Source: Shewanella saliphila
Lineage (GTDB): Bacteria > Pseudomonadota > Gammaproteobacteria > Enterobacterales > Shewanellaceae
Length of the DNA stretch: 50,124 nt
Assembly: GCF_014648295.1 (NCBI RefSeq)
Contig: NZ_BMQV01000038.1
Coordinates: 1 to 50,124, forward strand
Direction: 5' to 3'
Under the pieces are notes generated by a model. It was given only the letters and a program-made list of their open reading frames with translations. It was not told where the DNA came from and ran no database searches. The position numbers and the translations under genes are program-made. Each line of letters starts with the position of its first letter. The stretch's first letter is position 1. This document shows, piece after piece, positions 9,088 through 19,048 of this stretch.

Positions 9088-11162
9088 TGAGGTTCTCCTT
9101 CTAATAAAGTGTCACCATGCTCAACAGCAAAGCTGTTGGCGGCAATGAATAAGGTTTGTTGTTCGATGGCTTCGTTTAAGCTTTGCATAAACGGGGTTAA
9201 TGACATGGGTACTCTGTGAGTCATTAACTGGGCTAAGCATTTCAATAAACTGTTGATGTCGTCAGCGCCTTTAGCATTGACGGCCAATGCTTGAGCCTGC
9301 ACATCTGTTGTTTGTTGGCCAATAATTTTATCGATTATGGTGGCGGTTTGTCTGTCGGCGCCGACTTCAACAAATAAACGGCAGCCCTGACTAATTGAGT
9401 CGCTGATCAGCTGGCTAAAGTCCAGTGGATGACAAAAGGTGTCGGCAATTGACTGAGCAATGGCGTGTGATGTTAATTCAACTGGCTGTTTTTGCGCTGC
9501 CGATAAAAACTGAGTCGATGTCGGCAGCGTTGCAGCTAATGGCTGCAAGTAAAACTGTTTTACATCGTCAACAATATTGAGTGCCGCAGGGGTATGCATT
9601 GCCGTGACTCTATTGGCGGCAATGCCACGTTTACCGGCTTGTTTGAGTAATGCTTTGCAGCTTTGTTCGCAGCCAGCTAACACTAAGCTGTCGCCCTGAA
9701 TAATGGCAATGTAAGCACGAGGATAATCGACTAGGTACGGGCTAAGGTCGGCAACTGTCGCGCGGGTAACAAAGCTGTTCCACACTATCGGTTCATCATT
9801 TGCTAATTGCCAGGCTTGTCTCACACAGCGCAGTTCACCTGAAATATCTTGATTAAAAATACTGCTGTTTTGGGTTGAATCGATTAACTGGTGCGGGGCT
9901 TGCCATACACCTAAACTGGCCCACATGGCGGCTTCGCCCATTGAATAGCCTAAAGCGAAGGCCGGTGTTATCTCAAATTCATCCTGCAATATTTTGCTGA
10001 GCATGTAACTTGCGCCCACCCCCGCAATGGCAAGCTCACTGAGGCTCATGTGGTTATTGTTTTTCTCTGCAGTGGCATAAATCGCTTGAGTTTGCAGCAT
10101 GGCTGGCAAGTCGCCTTGCGCTTCTAACTTAGCAAATAGCTTAGGAAAAACATGACCAAGCTGGCTAAACATCTGCGGGTAAACCGTGCCGACACCTGGG
10201 TAGACAAAGCTCAGCCCGTTGGCGCCTAATGGTGACGCGGTAAAGCAACTGCCTGCAGGCGTTTTGTAGTGTAACCTTGTGTTGTTAAGCGTTGAGGCGT
10301 TTTGAGTTTGTTGAGTATCAAGTGCCGCGAGCATGGTAGATGCTTCTTGCTGTAAACCGCTTTGACTCGTTGCCATTAACACCAAGGCATAAGGCGCTTG
10401 CGATTGGTATTGTTGCCATTGTTGGTGGATAAATTTAAGCAGGCCTAGCTCATCGCATGGCTCGCTGAGTGCGTCGCAAACGGCGGTTAATTGTGTGTGT
10501 AACTGGGCAATATTCTGTGCTGATACTGGCAGCATTAATCGGTTTGCTGCTAATAATGGTTTAGCACTCAGTAATTGACTGCCTTGTGTGAGCACGAGTG
10601 CGAGTACACCGATGTTACTTGGGTAACACAAGCTTGCCACACGGCTTTGGTGTGCTGGCGTAAACCAAAAATCTTGGCTGTTGGGCACACGTCGATAGGC
10701 AATGTCTTCAATAAGCGCGACCAATGCATTGAGTGCAATATTGGCCTGAGTTAACTCTACCGCTTGAGGTTGAGTATGTTGTCTTTTGGCATGAGCGAGT
10801 GCTTGAGCCATTGCTTGATCGGTGTTATCACCACACCCTATTCCGTTTAAATAGGCATGAGCATGTAAGCCATTTTTAGCCGCAGTGATTGCCGGCATAA
10901 TCCACAGTTTATCGTTAATACTTACAATATCGTAGCTATGATTGCCAAGCAGACCTGCCGCGTCTAACAACAGGGCTTCTAACGGCTGAGAATCTATCGG
11001 CTGATGCTTTGTGGATAACTTGCTTACACTGTTGGCATCAGGCGCAGCCAACAACAAGGCCAGGCGCATTGGCTTGGCTTGTTGTTGTTTGAGATCAGCG
11101 GTTAACTTTTCGGTTAACGCTGCTTGCTGAACGGCGGACATCGCGTTTACTGAAAAGGTCAC
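9084..11162 (-). CDS. pfaB: PfaB, PUFA synthase acyltransferase subunit
   Basis: This 692-residue subunit carries an acyltransferase domain with nucleophile Ser407 in GYSMGEA, preceded by GANGLSFVYPGVGTVYPQMF. The N-terminal ~300 residues are degenerate and Gln/Ala-rich. PfaB is known as the key determinant of final chain length (EPA versus DHA) in marine gammaproteobacteria, but I cannot assign the product by eye. The start codon is GTG, overlapping the pfaA stop as GTGA. The gene end overlaps the pfaC start in the same way. These overlaps argue for one coupled transcript. Confidence 0.94.
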   Translation of the reverse strand: MTFSVNAMSAVQQAALTEKLTADLKQQQAKPMRLALLLAAPDANSVSKLSTKHQPIDSQPLEALLLDAAGLLGNHSYDIVSINDKLWIMPAITAAKNGLHAHAYLNGIGCGDNTDQAMAQALAHAKRQHTQPQAVELTQANIALNALVALIEDIAYRRVPNSQDFWFTPAHQSRVASLCYPSNIGVLALVLTQGSQLLSAKPLLAANRLMLPVSAQNIAQLHTQLTAVCDALSEPCDELGLLKFIHQQWQQYQSQAPYALVLMATSQSGLQQEASTMLAALDTQQTQNASTLNNTRLHYKTPAGSCFTASPLGANGLSFVYPGVGTVYPQMFSQLGHVFPKLFAKLEAQGDLPAMLQTQAIYATAEKNNNHMSLSELAIAGVGASYMLSKILQDEFEITPAFALGYSMGEAAMWASLGVWQAPHQLIDSTQNSSIFNQDISGELRCVRQAWQLANDEPIVWNSFVTRATVADLSPYLVDYPRAYIAIIQGDSLVLAGCEQSCKALLKQAGKRGIAANRVTAMHTPAALNIVDDVKQFYLQPLAATLPTSTQFLSAAQKQPVELTSHAIAQSIADTFCHPLDFSQLISDSISQGCRLFVEVGADRQTATIIDKIIGQQTTDVQAQALAVNAKGADDINSLLKCLAQLMTHRVPMSLTPFMQSLNEAIEQQTLFIAANSFAVEHGDTLLEGEPH

Positions 11163-14100
11163 ACGGTATCCTTGCTGTGCTGATTCGCAGGCTGATTCTC
11201 ATGTTGATTGATAAAGGCCTGATTCAGTGTTTTGCTAATGGTGATTTTAGCATCACGCATTTGACAGCTTAAACGTCCATCTTGATGATACAAACTCACA
11301 TTGGCCAGTAACATTCTGCCGCTGTGTTTTACCACCTCAAGCTGGATGTAACCCTGATCGCCACTGGAAAAAGGTGCTACCGTGATAAATTGCCCCATTG
11401 ATGATGGCAAACTGGCAGCATCGTATTTGAGTCTTGCCCAAACCAACATGGCCTGTAACAGCAAATCTTCGGCAAATATTTGGCTACCACCGGATACTGC
11501 CGATGGCGCAAAGCCTGGGCTGTCGGCAGGATCAATTTGCGGTAACTTAACCTCACACAGCAGCTCGGTATCATCAAAGCTCAATACTTGCTTAATACCC
11601 TGCAAACGCGGTCCATGGAACAAGGTGCCGTTTTGATACAAGGTATTGCCTGCATGTATTGCGGGCATCTGCGCGAGCTTTTGCAGCACGGTTGAAGGTA
11701 ACGATGACTGAGCAACTGCGGTGGGCGTTAGCGCGTCATTGACAACTAATGTTGCCTGATATTGCGGTTTCATTGTGCTGTCGGGCTCGTCTAACACACA
11801 GCTCGAAATCAATGCACTTAAGCCAGTGTCAGTGTGGGTGAGTTGCAGCTTTAGTAAATGTGTCTGGTCGGTGTCAAAAATAACCCCTTTAAGCAATTTA
11901 TAGTCAGCAATACTCACAGGCACATGGCACAAGGTTTGTGCGGTTTCGCGCATCCACTGGATAGCACACACGGTCGGCAACACTGGGTTGCCGGCAATGC
12001 GGTGATCGTTTACAAATGCAAGCTCATTAGGTTGCAGCACCCGTGTCACCGTAATGGTTTGGGTGTCTGCAGCCCAATATGGCGCAGAAAACGTCAGCGA
12101 ACCCTCTGCGTGTGGCAAAGTGTTCGCATTAGGCTTTTTTGCCGTTGCATCCTCTGTGGCTGAGCCTTGCATGTCTGAACCAATTAGCATTTGCACACCT
12201 TGCGAGCTTAATAAGCTATGAGCAAATAAATTGGCTCCGGCCTCAAGCGGGATGACGTATACGCCACGTTCTACGAACATTTTTTTCAACGCAGAACTCA
12301 CCATACCGCCGTCCCATGGGCCCCAGTTAAAGCTCATGACTTTGGCTTGTGGTAATTGTGCGGCCAATTTTAATGCGGTTTTATTAAGGATTTCATTCGA
12401 CATCGCATAGTCGCTTTGACCTGTGTTGCCATAAAACCCAGCAGCCGACGAGAACATGGCAACCAATTTGATTTGTTGTGGTTCAAGCGCATTAATAATG
12501 CTTGCCACACCAGTCACCTTGGTGCTGTATACGCGGTTCAGTTCATCCAATGTTTTGTCTTGAATGTGCTTATCCGCTAATACGCCAGCACCATGAATGA
12601 CACCATTGATGACTAACTTTTTACCGTTAGCATCGGTTAACTCTGCCAGTGCGTCGATAACGCCTTTAGCCTTGCTGACATCCATAGCAACATATTGCGC
12701 GCTGGCGCCTACCTTAGTAAAGGCGGCGAGGGCACGGTCAATCTCTAAGCTACTTTGTACAGGCCACACTAACGCATCAATTTGCTTTGGTGTGGGTTTA
12801 GCGCCTTGCGACTGGATGAAACCAATTGCGGCGGCTTTAAGCTCAGAGGTTTGTTTACCTTGAGCCCAGGCTGGCATGTCATTGCCTAGGTGTTGACTGC
12901 GACCGGCTAATACAAAATGCGATTGGCACTGTTTGGCCAGTGTTAGCGCACATTCAAAGGTCACACCCTTAGCGCCGCCAGTCACTAACACATTGTCTTG
13001 CTGTGTCAGTTGGGCAGCAGGATAGCTTGCACTGGTGTTGGGTTGGCTCGCTGCGATTAACGTTACGCGACCTTGTTGGCTAATGCCGACTTCGGTAATG
13101 CGTTTAGCACTTGGCGCTGCACCATTAACATCAAACAGTTCAGCAATAATGGCATTGGCAAACGTTTTGGCATCAATATCATTGGCGATATCAAGCGCGC
13201 GGCAGAACACATTTGGCCATTCATGGCTTAAAGTTTTGGTGAGCCCAGACAATGCTGCCTGGTTAAGCTCTGCTTTGCTTAGTGCCGCGCTATCAAGGTA
13301 GCCAAAGCCACTATCGATACGGCTTACGGTAAAGTAACTTAAGCGTGATTGCAGTGTTTTTGCAAATTCAGCATGCAGATGTTTTGCCCATAAAAAGGCG
13401 TTATCAACAGCGGCTTTTGCTGCCTCATTACAACTGACTAAATCTTTGCTGTCAGCGTTAAACTGCGGTTGTAAGTGCACAAAACCCGCAATAGGGTGTT
13501 TAGCGCTAATCTCACTTATTACCTTGGCAATGGCTGCATCATCAATGCTGGTTAAGGCATAGCTGCTGATGTCGCTGCTTAAAGGCGAGTGAGCTGTGCT
13601 GATGCTTTCTGGGTTACGAATAACGGCGACGGTTAATCCTTTAGCATTAAGTTTTTCAGCAAGTACACCGGCATTATGGCCGTCATCTGTGATGACAATG
13701 CAGCTGTCTGTTGAATAACATGCTTCTAGTTTATCCGCCGCTGGCAACTTTTTTAGCGCTACCCCGCTGTGTGGCGGTAAGTCAGAGCTATCAAGTGTTG
13801 GCTTAGCTGTTATGCTTTGCTCTGCCGTGGCTGCTGCGGTTGAATTTAGCGCGCCTAGGGTTGCTTGCATGTAGCTGACGATTTCGCCCAATGTACAACA
13901 TTCAGCTAAGTCTTCTGGGTTCAGCTCAGGTAAATCGGCCAACTCATCCTGTACGGTACCTAAAATTTCCACACGCTTGATTGAGTCGATACCCAAGTCT
14001 GCTTCCATGTCCATGGTCAACTCGAGCATTTCGGCTGGATAACCGGTTTTATCGGCCACCACCGACATCATGGTGGTTAACACGATTTCCGCGCTTAAGC

Positions 14101-17100
14101 CTGATGCTTGAGCAGGAGATGTTTGCACCGTTTGCGCTTGAACTTGTGCAGCCACTGTAGCTGGCGTTGCTGATAATTTAGATTGCATATAGTCAACAAT
14201 CTCGCCCAGGGTGCGGCACTCTGCTAAATCTTCAGGGTTGAGTTCTGGTAAGCCTGGTAGCTCATCCTGTACGGTGCCTAAAATCTCGACGCGCTTGATG
14301 GAATCAATCCCTAAATCGGCTTCCATGTCCATGGTCAACTCGAGCATTTCGGCTGGGTAACCGGTTTTATCGGCTACCACTGACATCATGGTGGTGAGTA
14401 CGGTTTCCGCGCTCAAGCCTGATGCTTGAACAGGAGATGTTTGCACCGTTTGCGCTTGAACTTGTGCCGCCACTGGAGCTGGCGTTGCTGATAATTTAGA
14501 TTGCATATAGTCAACAATCTCACCTAGGGTGCGGCACTCGGCTAAATCTTCAGGATTGAGTTCTGGCAAGCCTGGTAGCTCATCTTGCACTGTGCCTAAA
14601 ATCTCCACGCGCTTGATGGAGTCGATCCCTAAATCGGCTTCCATGTCCATGGTCAGCTCGAGCATTTCTGCTGGGTAACCGGTTTTATCGGCCACCACAC
14701 TTAACATGGTGCTAAGAACCGTGTCTGCACTTAAACCTGACGTTGATGCAGATACTTGTGCTGCGGGTGTGTTAGCCGTTGATGTAGATATAGCTGGCGT
14801 TGCTGATAATTTAGATTGCATATAATCAACAATCTCACCCAAGGTGCGACACTCAGCTAAATCTTCTGGATTGAGTTCTGGCAGGCCTGGTAGCTCATCT
14901 TGCACTGTGCCTAAAATCTCGACGCGCTTGATGGAGTCGATACCTAGATCGGCTTCCATGTCCATGCCAAGTTCAAGCATTTCTGTTGGGTAACCGGTTT
15001 TATCGGCAACCACAGTTAACATAGTGCTCAGTACTGTGTCTGCACTTAATCCTGACGTTGCTGTTGCTGATTCTTGCGTAGCGGGTGCGCTAGCCAGTGG
15101 CGTTGATACAACAGCTGGCGAGGCTGATAATTTAGATTGCATGTAATTCACAATCTCACCCAGGGTGCGACACTCTGCTAAATCTTCTGGGCTAAGCTCT
15201 GGCAAGCCTGGTAGCTCATCTTGCACTGTGCCTAAAATTTCAACACGTTTGATTGAGTCGATACCTAAATCGGCTTCCATATCCATGCTAAGTTCAAGCA
15301 TTTCAGTAGGGTAACCGGTTTTGTCGGCAACCACATTCATCATGGTGAGCTGCACAGCATCTGCAGATAAGCCTGTAGATGCACTTGCAACTGCTGCCGT
15401 TGCTGGCATAGGTGCGGTTGGTTGAGCCACTTGAGCGATAGGCGCTGATACTGCTGGCGCTACTGTTGTGGCAGTGGCTGCAACAGGTGCTGGTGCAGCG
15501 GCTTGAGTCATCACTGGTGCTTGCGGGGCAGCTACAGGCGTTGCAACCACTTGTTGTGCTGTGGTGGTATTGGCAAACGTGCTCACTGGAACACTTGGTG
15601 CTTGTCCTTGTAGCATGGCCAATGCAGCCTGACTAGTTTGTGCTTGTAGAGTTAAAAACTGGCTGTGGCTTTGCAGTGTTTGCGCTTGATGCTGGTGGAA
15701 TAATTCCATTGAGCGTTGCAAGCTTTCTGGGATAGCGACCCCTGATGATGCCATTTGCGCTTGGGCTGTCATCAATTGATTAAAGGTATCGCCATACTGC
15801 TGAGGAATGGCTAAAAACTGCTGATGTAATGTTGCAGTTTGTTGCTGAGCGGCAAAAAATGCACTTAAGCTGTCGTTACTGACTGCGGAATTTGCGTGTA
15901 CTGGTGCTTGAGCTGTTGTTTGGCTTGCGTGCGCTGGTTGCGCCGTTGCTTGTGTAAGAGGCGTTTGTGCGATAGGCGCTTGAGCTGATGCAGTAGGTGC
16001 ACTGGCCACTTCAACGTATTCGGTTTTGATCACTTGTTTTTCCACTATTTTTTCCACAATTTTCTCGACAGGCACTTCCACTGTCTTGCTGGTGACTTCG
16101 CCGGTTTGCAATGATTTTTGCATTTTGGCTTGTGTGCTTGGACTGATGTAGTTTTGCGCCGTCAGTTTGACGTTCATCGGCGAGGTTTTAGCAAGCTCTG
16201 CTATTGGCGCTTGATAAGGATCAACCTCAGTTAATGCCACACCTAATACCGCTAATTGTGTTGCCGCTTGACGCAGCTGTGTATCGCTACTGCCTTTCGG
16301 GTTAGGATTTAGGCTGACAACACTGACCGCTTCGGGTTTGTTGCCTAATGTCGCATCAACCAGTTTTTGTAAAATATTTTTAGGCCCAAACTCAACAAAT
16401 ACTCGAGCGCCTGCATCGTACATGGCAACGAGTTGCTCGCTAAAATGCACCGACTGCAGCATATGTTCGCTAAAGACGGCTTGAATTGCTTTGCCGTCGC
16501 TTGGGTGAAGCTGGCCTGTACCGTTGGCATATAATGCCACTTTAGGCTTAGCAAACTTAACCTTGCTAATCGCTTTGGCAAACGGCTTTTGCGCGTGGCC
16601 AACTAATGGCGTGTGGAACGCACCTGATACTGGCAAGGCAATGGCTTTAAAGCCTAACTCTGCAGTAATGGCTTTTGCTGCATCAGCACAAGCGTCTGTT
16701 GGACCAGCAATCACTAATTGCGTTGGCGCATTGTAGTTAGCAACTTTTACGCCATCAAAAACACTGATGCAGTTTTCTAATTGGCTTACTCCTTGTTCTG
16801 CTGCTTGTGCCGGAACAATAATAGCGTACATGGCGCCTGGGTCTTGATCGGCTGGTGTGGCAGCCATTGCCTGGCCACGAGCAAAGGCCAATTGATAATA
16901 ATCATCCTGGCTGATAACCCCTGCTGCACATAAGGCTGACAGTTCACCAAAACTGTGGCCTGCGACCATGTCAGGGCTAAAACCAGCTTGAGTGAACAAT
17001 GCGTATTGGCCCATGCTCACCGTACCAATGGCGCTTTGAGCATAGGCGGTGTTGGTCAAGGCAGCTTGTTGCGCAGCAATACCCTCTGCCGAAAACGCCG

Positions 17101-19048
17101 GAATAGGGTAGATAATTTGCGATAATGGCGTTTGCTTATGCTTGGCAAACACTTTGTCTGCTTGCATTAATTGTTGGCGCATTTCAGGGTAGAAACACGC
17201 AAGCTCAGTGGCCATATTGACGTATTGCGCCCCTTGGCCTGCAAACAATGCTGCCACTTTTGGCTTAGCAGCTTTGTGCACTAAACTGGCACTGCGATAA
17301 CTTGCGCCAGAGGGTAATTGCCAGTTATCGGCATCATTGTTAGTTAACTGCGCTAGGGCTTGAGTCAGCTGCACTGTTAAGTCAGCAATTGACGCCACAA
17401 CTAAGCCTAAACGTGCTGCTGTTGGCGCAATGTCTGAAATGGCAAAGCGCTGGGCTAGCTCGGTTAATGCCAGTTCTTGACTGTTGGCTTTGCTTGTATC
17501 GATTGTGGCTATTTCAGCTTGTAGCTCAGCCAATTTACTTTGCAGTGCCGCCTTGTTATCAGCACTGATTAACAAGCTTTGTGGCACTGCGCGTTGACGG
17601 TATTTGTCATTACGGGCGTGATCTTGACGGTACTCTTCCAACACGATATGGAAGTTAGTGCCACCAAAACCAAACGAGCTAATTCCGGCACGGCGCGGCG
17701 TGTCGTCAGGGCGAGGTAACCATGGACGCGTTTCGGTATTGAGATAAAACGGTGAATCACTGATGCCCAGTTTTGGATGTGGCTTACTGACGTTAATGGT
17801 TGGCGGCAACACTTTATGGTGCAATGCTAACGCCACTTTAATCACTCCCGCGGTACCTGCGGTTGATTTGGTGTGGCCGACTTGAGATTTAACCGAGCCA
17901 AGTGCGATGTGTTGCTGGGTGTCGTTATCTTCAGCAAATACTGATGTTAAGCCATTAAACTCGGCTACATCACCTGCTGCGGTACCGGTGCCGTGGGCTT
18001 CAATGAGTCCCACTGTATGAGGCGCAAAACCAGCATCATCATAAGCACGTTTTAATGCTTTGGCTTGGCCTTCAGGGCGCGGCGCATAAATACTCTTAAA
18101 CTTACCGTCAGATGAGGCGCCAATACCTTTAATTACCGCATAGATTTTATCTCCATCACGCTCAGCATCTTCAAGGCGTTTAATCGCCACCATGCCAATA
18201 CCTTCACCAATCATCATGCCTTTTGAGTCAGTATCAAATGGTTGAATGGTGTCGTTGGTGGTAAATGCAGGGGTTTTTGAGAAGCTCATGTACATCGACG
18301 GTGAGTTGTCGGTACATACGCCGCCGGTGAGCATCATGTCACTGCGACCTTCAACCAGTTCGGTAATCGCCATGCGCATCGCCGCTAACGAGCCTGCACA
18401 AGCCGCATCGACGACACAGTTCATGCCGCCTAAGTCAAAACGATTAGCAATACGGCCAGCAATGACGTTACCGAGTGACCCTGGGAACGAGTTTTCTTCC
18501 CAGTGGATATATTGATCTTGAAATTTCTTGATCAGCATTTCGCTGTCGGCATCACTAATACCACTGTTTTTAAATACTTTCTTGAGTACTGGGTATTGTA
18601 AGCGGCTGCTTAGGCTGTGATTAATTTTTTGTCCGCCGCCCACACCAAGGGTAATCCCAATGCGGTCGGTATCGTATTGCGCATCGATACCGGCATCAGC
18701 TAATACTTCTTTGGCAACCACTAACGACAACAGCTGTGAGGTGTCGGTTAACTCTAAAATGTTAGGTGGCAGGCCAAATTCCATTGGGTTGAAATCGACT
18801 TCTGGTAAAAAACCACCGCGTTTGCAGTAGCTTTTATCGGGCGCTGACTTATCGGCATCGTAGTAATCGTCGGCGTTCCAATGGCTGTCTGGAATATCAA
18901 CAATGGCGTCGATTTTTTCGCTGATTAAATCCCAAAATTTATTCAGGTAACGCGAGTTAGCAAAGATGCTCGCCATGCCGACAATGGCGACAGGCATGTC
19001 TTTTAAGCGTTTATTTAAACGCTTATCGATATTACTGGATTGGCTCAT
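11159..19048 (-). CDS. pfaA: PfaA, PUFA synthase KS-MAT-ACP5-KR-DH subunit
   Basis: This 2629-residue multidomain synthase starts with a ketosynthase (Cys217 in DAACAGS, His in EAHGTGTAAGD, VGHTKSTAG). A malonyl-CoA acyltransferase follows, with Ser699 in GHSFGE. A coiled VEKIVEKIVEKQV segment and an Ala/Gln/Thr linker lead to five tandem acyl carrier domains, whose phosphopantetheine serines are 1265, 1372, 1477, 1583 and 1689 (LGIDSIKR). The ketoreductase has VTGGAKGVT near 2020. A C-terminal dehydratase-like hot-dog domain shows HRIAGNPVLP near 2350. The start has GGAGAC upstream and overlaps the pfaR end by 17 bases. ACP number varies among species (about five or six is usual), and more ACPs raise product titre. 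Confidence 0.97.
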   Translation of the reverse strand: MSQSSNIDKRLNKRLKDMPVAIVGMASIFANSRYLNKFWDLISEKIDAIVDIPDSHWNADDYYDADKSAPDKSYCKRGGFLPEVDFNPMEFGLPPNILELTDTSQLLSLVVAKEVLADAGIDAQYDTDRIGITLGVGGGQKINHSLSSRLQYPVLKKVFKNSGISDADSEMLIKKFQDQYIHWEENSFPGSLGNVIAGRIANRFDLGGMNCVVDAACAGSLAAMRMAITELVEGRSDMMLTGGVCTDNSPSMYMSFSKTPAFTTNDTIQPFDTDSKGMMIGEGIGMVAIKRLEDAERDGDKIYAVIKGIGASSDGKFKSIYAPRPEGQAKALKRAYDDAGFAPHTVGLIEAHGTGTAAGDVAEFNGLTSVFAEDNDTQQHIALGSVKSQVGHTKSTAGTAGVIKVALALHHKVLPPTINVSKPHPKLGISDSPFYLNTETRPWLPRPDDTPRRAGISSFGFGGTNFHIVLEEYRQDHARNDKYRQRAVPQSLLISADNKAALQSKLAELQAEIATIDTSKANSQELALTELAQRFAISDIAPTAARLGLVVASIADLTVQLTQALAQLTNNDADNWQLPSGASYRSASLVHKAAKPKVAALFAGQGAQYVNMATELACFYPEMRQQLMQADKVFAKHKQTPLSQIIYPIPAFSAEGIAAQQAALTNTAYAQSAIGTVSMGQYALFTQAGFSPDMVAGHSFGELSALCAAGVISQDDYYQLAFARGQAMAATPADQDPGAMYAIIVPAQAAEQGVSQLENCISVFDGVKVANYNAPTQLVIAGPTDACADAAKAITAELGFKAIALPVSGAFHTPLVGHAQKPFAKAISKVKFAKPKVALYANGTGQLHPSDGKAIQAVFSEHMLQSVHFSEQLVAMYDAGARVFVEFGPKNILQKLVDATLGNKPEAVSVVSLNPNPKGSSDTQLRQAATQLAVLGVALTEVDPYQAPIAELAKTSPMNVKLTAQNYISPSTQAKMQKSLQTGEVTSKTVEVPVEKIVEKIVEKQVIKTEYVEVASAPTASAQAPIAQTPLTQATAQPAHASQTTAQAPVHANSAVSNDSLSAFFAAQQQTATLHQQFLAIPQQYGDTFNQLMTAQAQMASSGVAIPESLQRSMELFHQHQAQTLQSHSQFLTLQAQTSQAALAMLQGQAPSVPVSTFANTTTAQQVVATPVAAPQAPVMTQAAAPAPVAATATTVAPAVSAPIAQVAQPTAPMPATAAVASASTGLSADAVQLTMMNVVADKTGYPTEMLELSMDMEADLGIDSIKRVEILGTVQDELPGLPELSPEDLAECRTLGEIVNYMQSKLSASPAVVSTPLASAPATQESATATSGLSADTVLSTMLTVVADKTGYPTEMLELGMDMEADLGIDSIKRVEILGTVQDELPGLPELNPEDLAECRTLGEIVDYMQSKLSATPAISTSTANTPAAQVSASTSGLSADTVLSTMLSVVADKTGYPAEMLELTMDMEADLGIDSIKRVEILGTVQDELPGLPELNPEDLAECRTLGEIVDYMQSKLSATPAPVAAQVQAQTVQTSPVQASGLSAETVLTTMMSVVADKTGYPAEMLELTMDMEADLGIDSIKRVEILGTVQDELPGLPELNPEDLAECRTLGEIVDYMQSKLSATPATVAAQVQAQTVQTSPAQASGLSAEIVLTTMMSVVADKTGYPAEMLELTMDMEADLGIDSIKRVEILGTVQDELADLPELNPEDLAECCTLGEIVSYMQATLGALNSTAAATAEQSITAKPTLDSSDLPPHSGVALKKLPAADKLEACYSTDSCIVITDDGHNAGVLAEKLNAKGLTVAVIRNPESISTAHSPLSSDISSYALTSIDDAAIAKVISEISAKHPIAGFVHLQPQFNADSKDLVSCNEAAKAAVDNAFLWAKHLHAEFAKTLQSRLSYFTVSRIDSGFGYLDSAALSKAELNQAALSGLTKTLSHEWPNVFCRALDIANDIDAKTFANAIIAELFDVNGAAPSAKRITEVGISQQGRVTLIAASQPNTSASYPAAQLTQQDNVLVTGGAKGVTFECALTLAKQCQSHFVLAGRSQHLGNDMPAWAQGKQTSELKAAAIGFIQSQGAKPTPKQIDALVWPVQSSLEIDRALAAFTKVGASAQYVAMDVSKAKGVIDALAELTDANGKKLVINGVIHGAGVLADKHIQDKTLDELNRVYSTKVTGVASIINALEPQQIKLVAMFSSAAGFYGNTGQSDYAMSNEILNKTALKLAAQLPQAKVMSFNWGPWDGGMVSSALKKMFVERGVYVIPLEAGANLFAHSLLSSQGVQMLIGSDMQGSATEDATAKKPNANTLPHAEGSLTFSAPYWAADTQTITVTRVLQPNELAFVNDHRIAGNPVLPTVCAIQWMRETAQTLCHVPVSIADYKLLKGVIFDTDQTHLLKLQLTHTDTGLSALISSCVLDEPDSTMKPQYQATLVVNDALTPTAVAQSSLPSTVLQKLAQMPAIHAGNTLYQNGTLFHGPRLQGIKQVLSFDDTELLCEVKLPQIDPADSPGFAPSAVSGGSQIFAEDLLLQAMLVWARLKYDAASLPSSMGQFITVAPFSSGDQGYIQLEVVKHSGRMLLANVSLYHQDGRLSCQMRDAKITISKTLNQAFINQHENQPANQHSKDTV
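13850..15376 (-). repeat. Five tandem acyl-carrier-domain repeats inside pfaA
   Basis: Five ~106-codon units encode the carrier domains. The active-site serine codons are spaced 107, 105, 106 and 106 codons apart. The protein core is nearly invariant. The linkers of units 3-4 and 4-5 share the same VQAQTVQTSP block, indicating recent duplication or gene conversion. Unit 5 is the most divergent: it has CCTLGE where the others have CRTLGE, and ADLPEL where the others have PGLPEL. The array is a likely hotspot for copy-number change. Confidence 0.92.
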
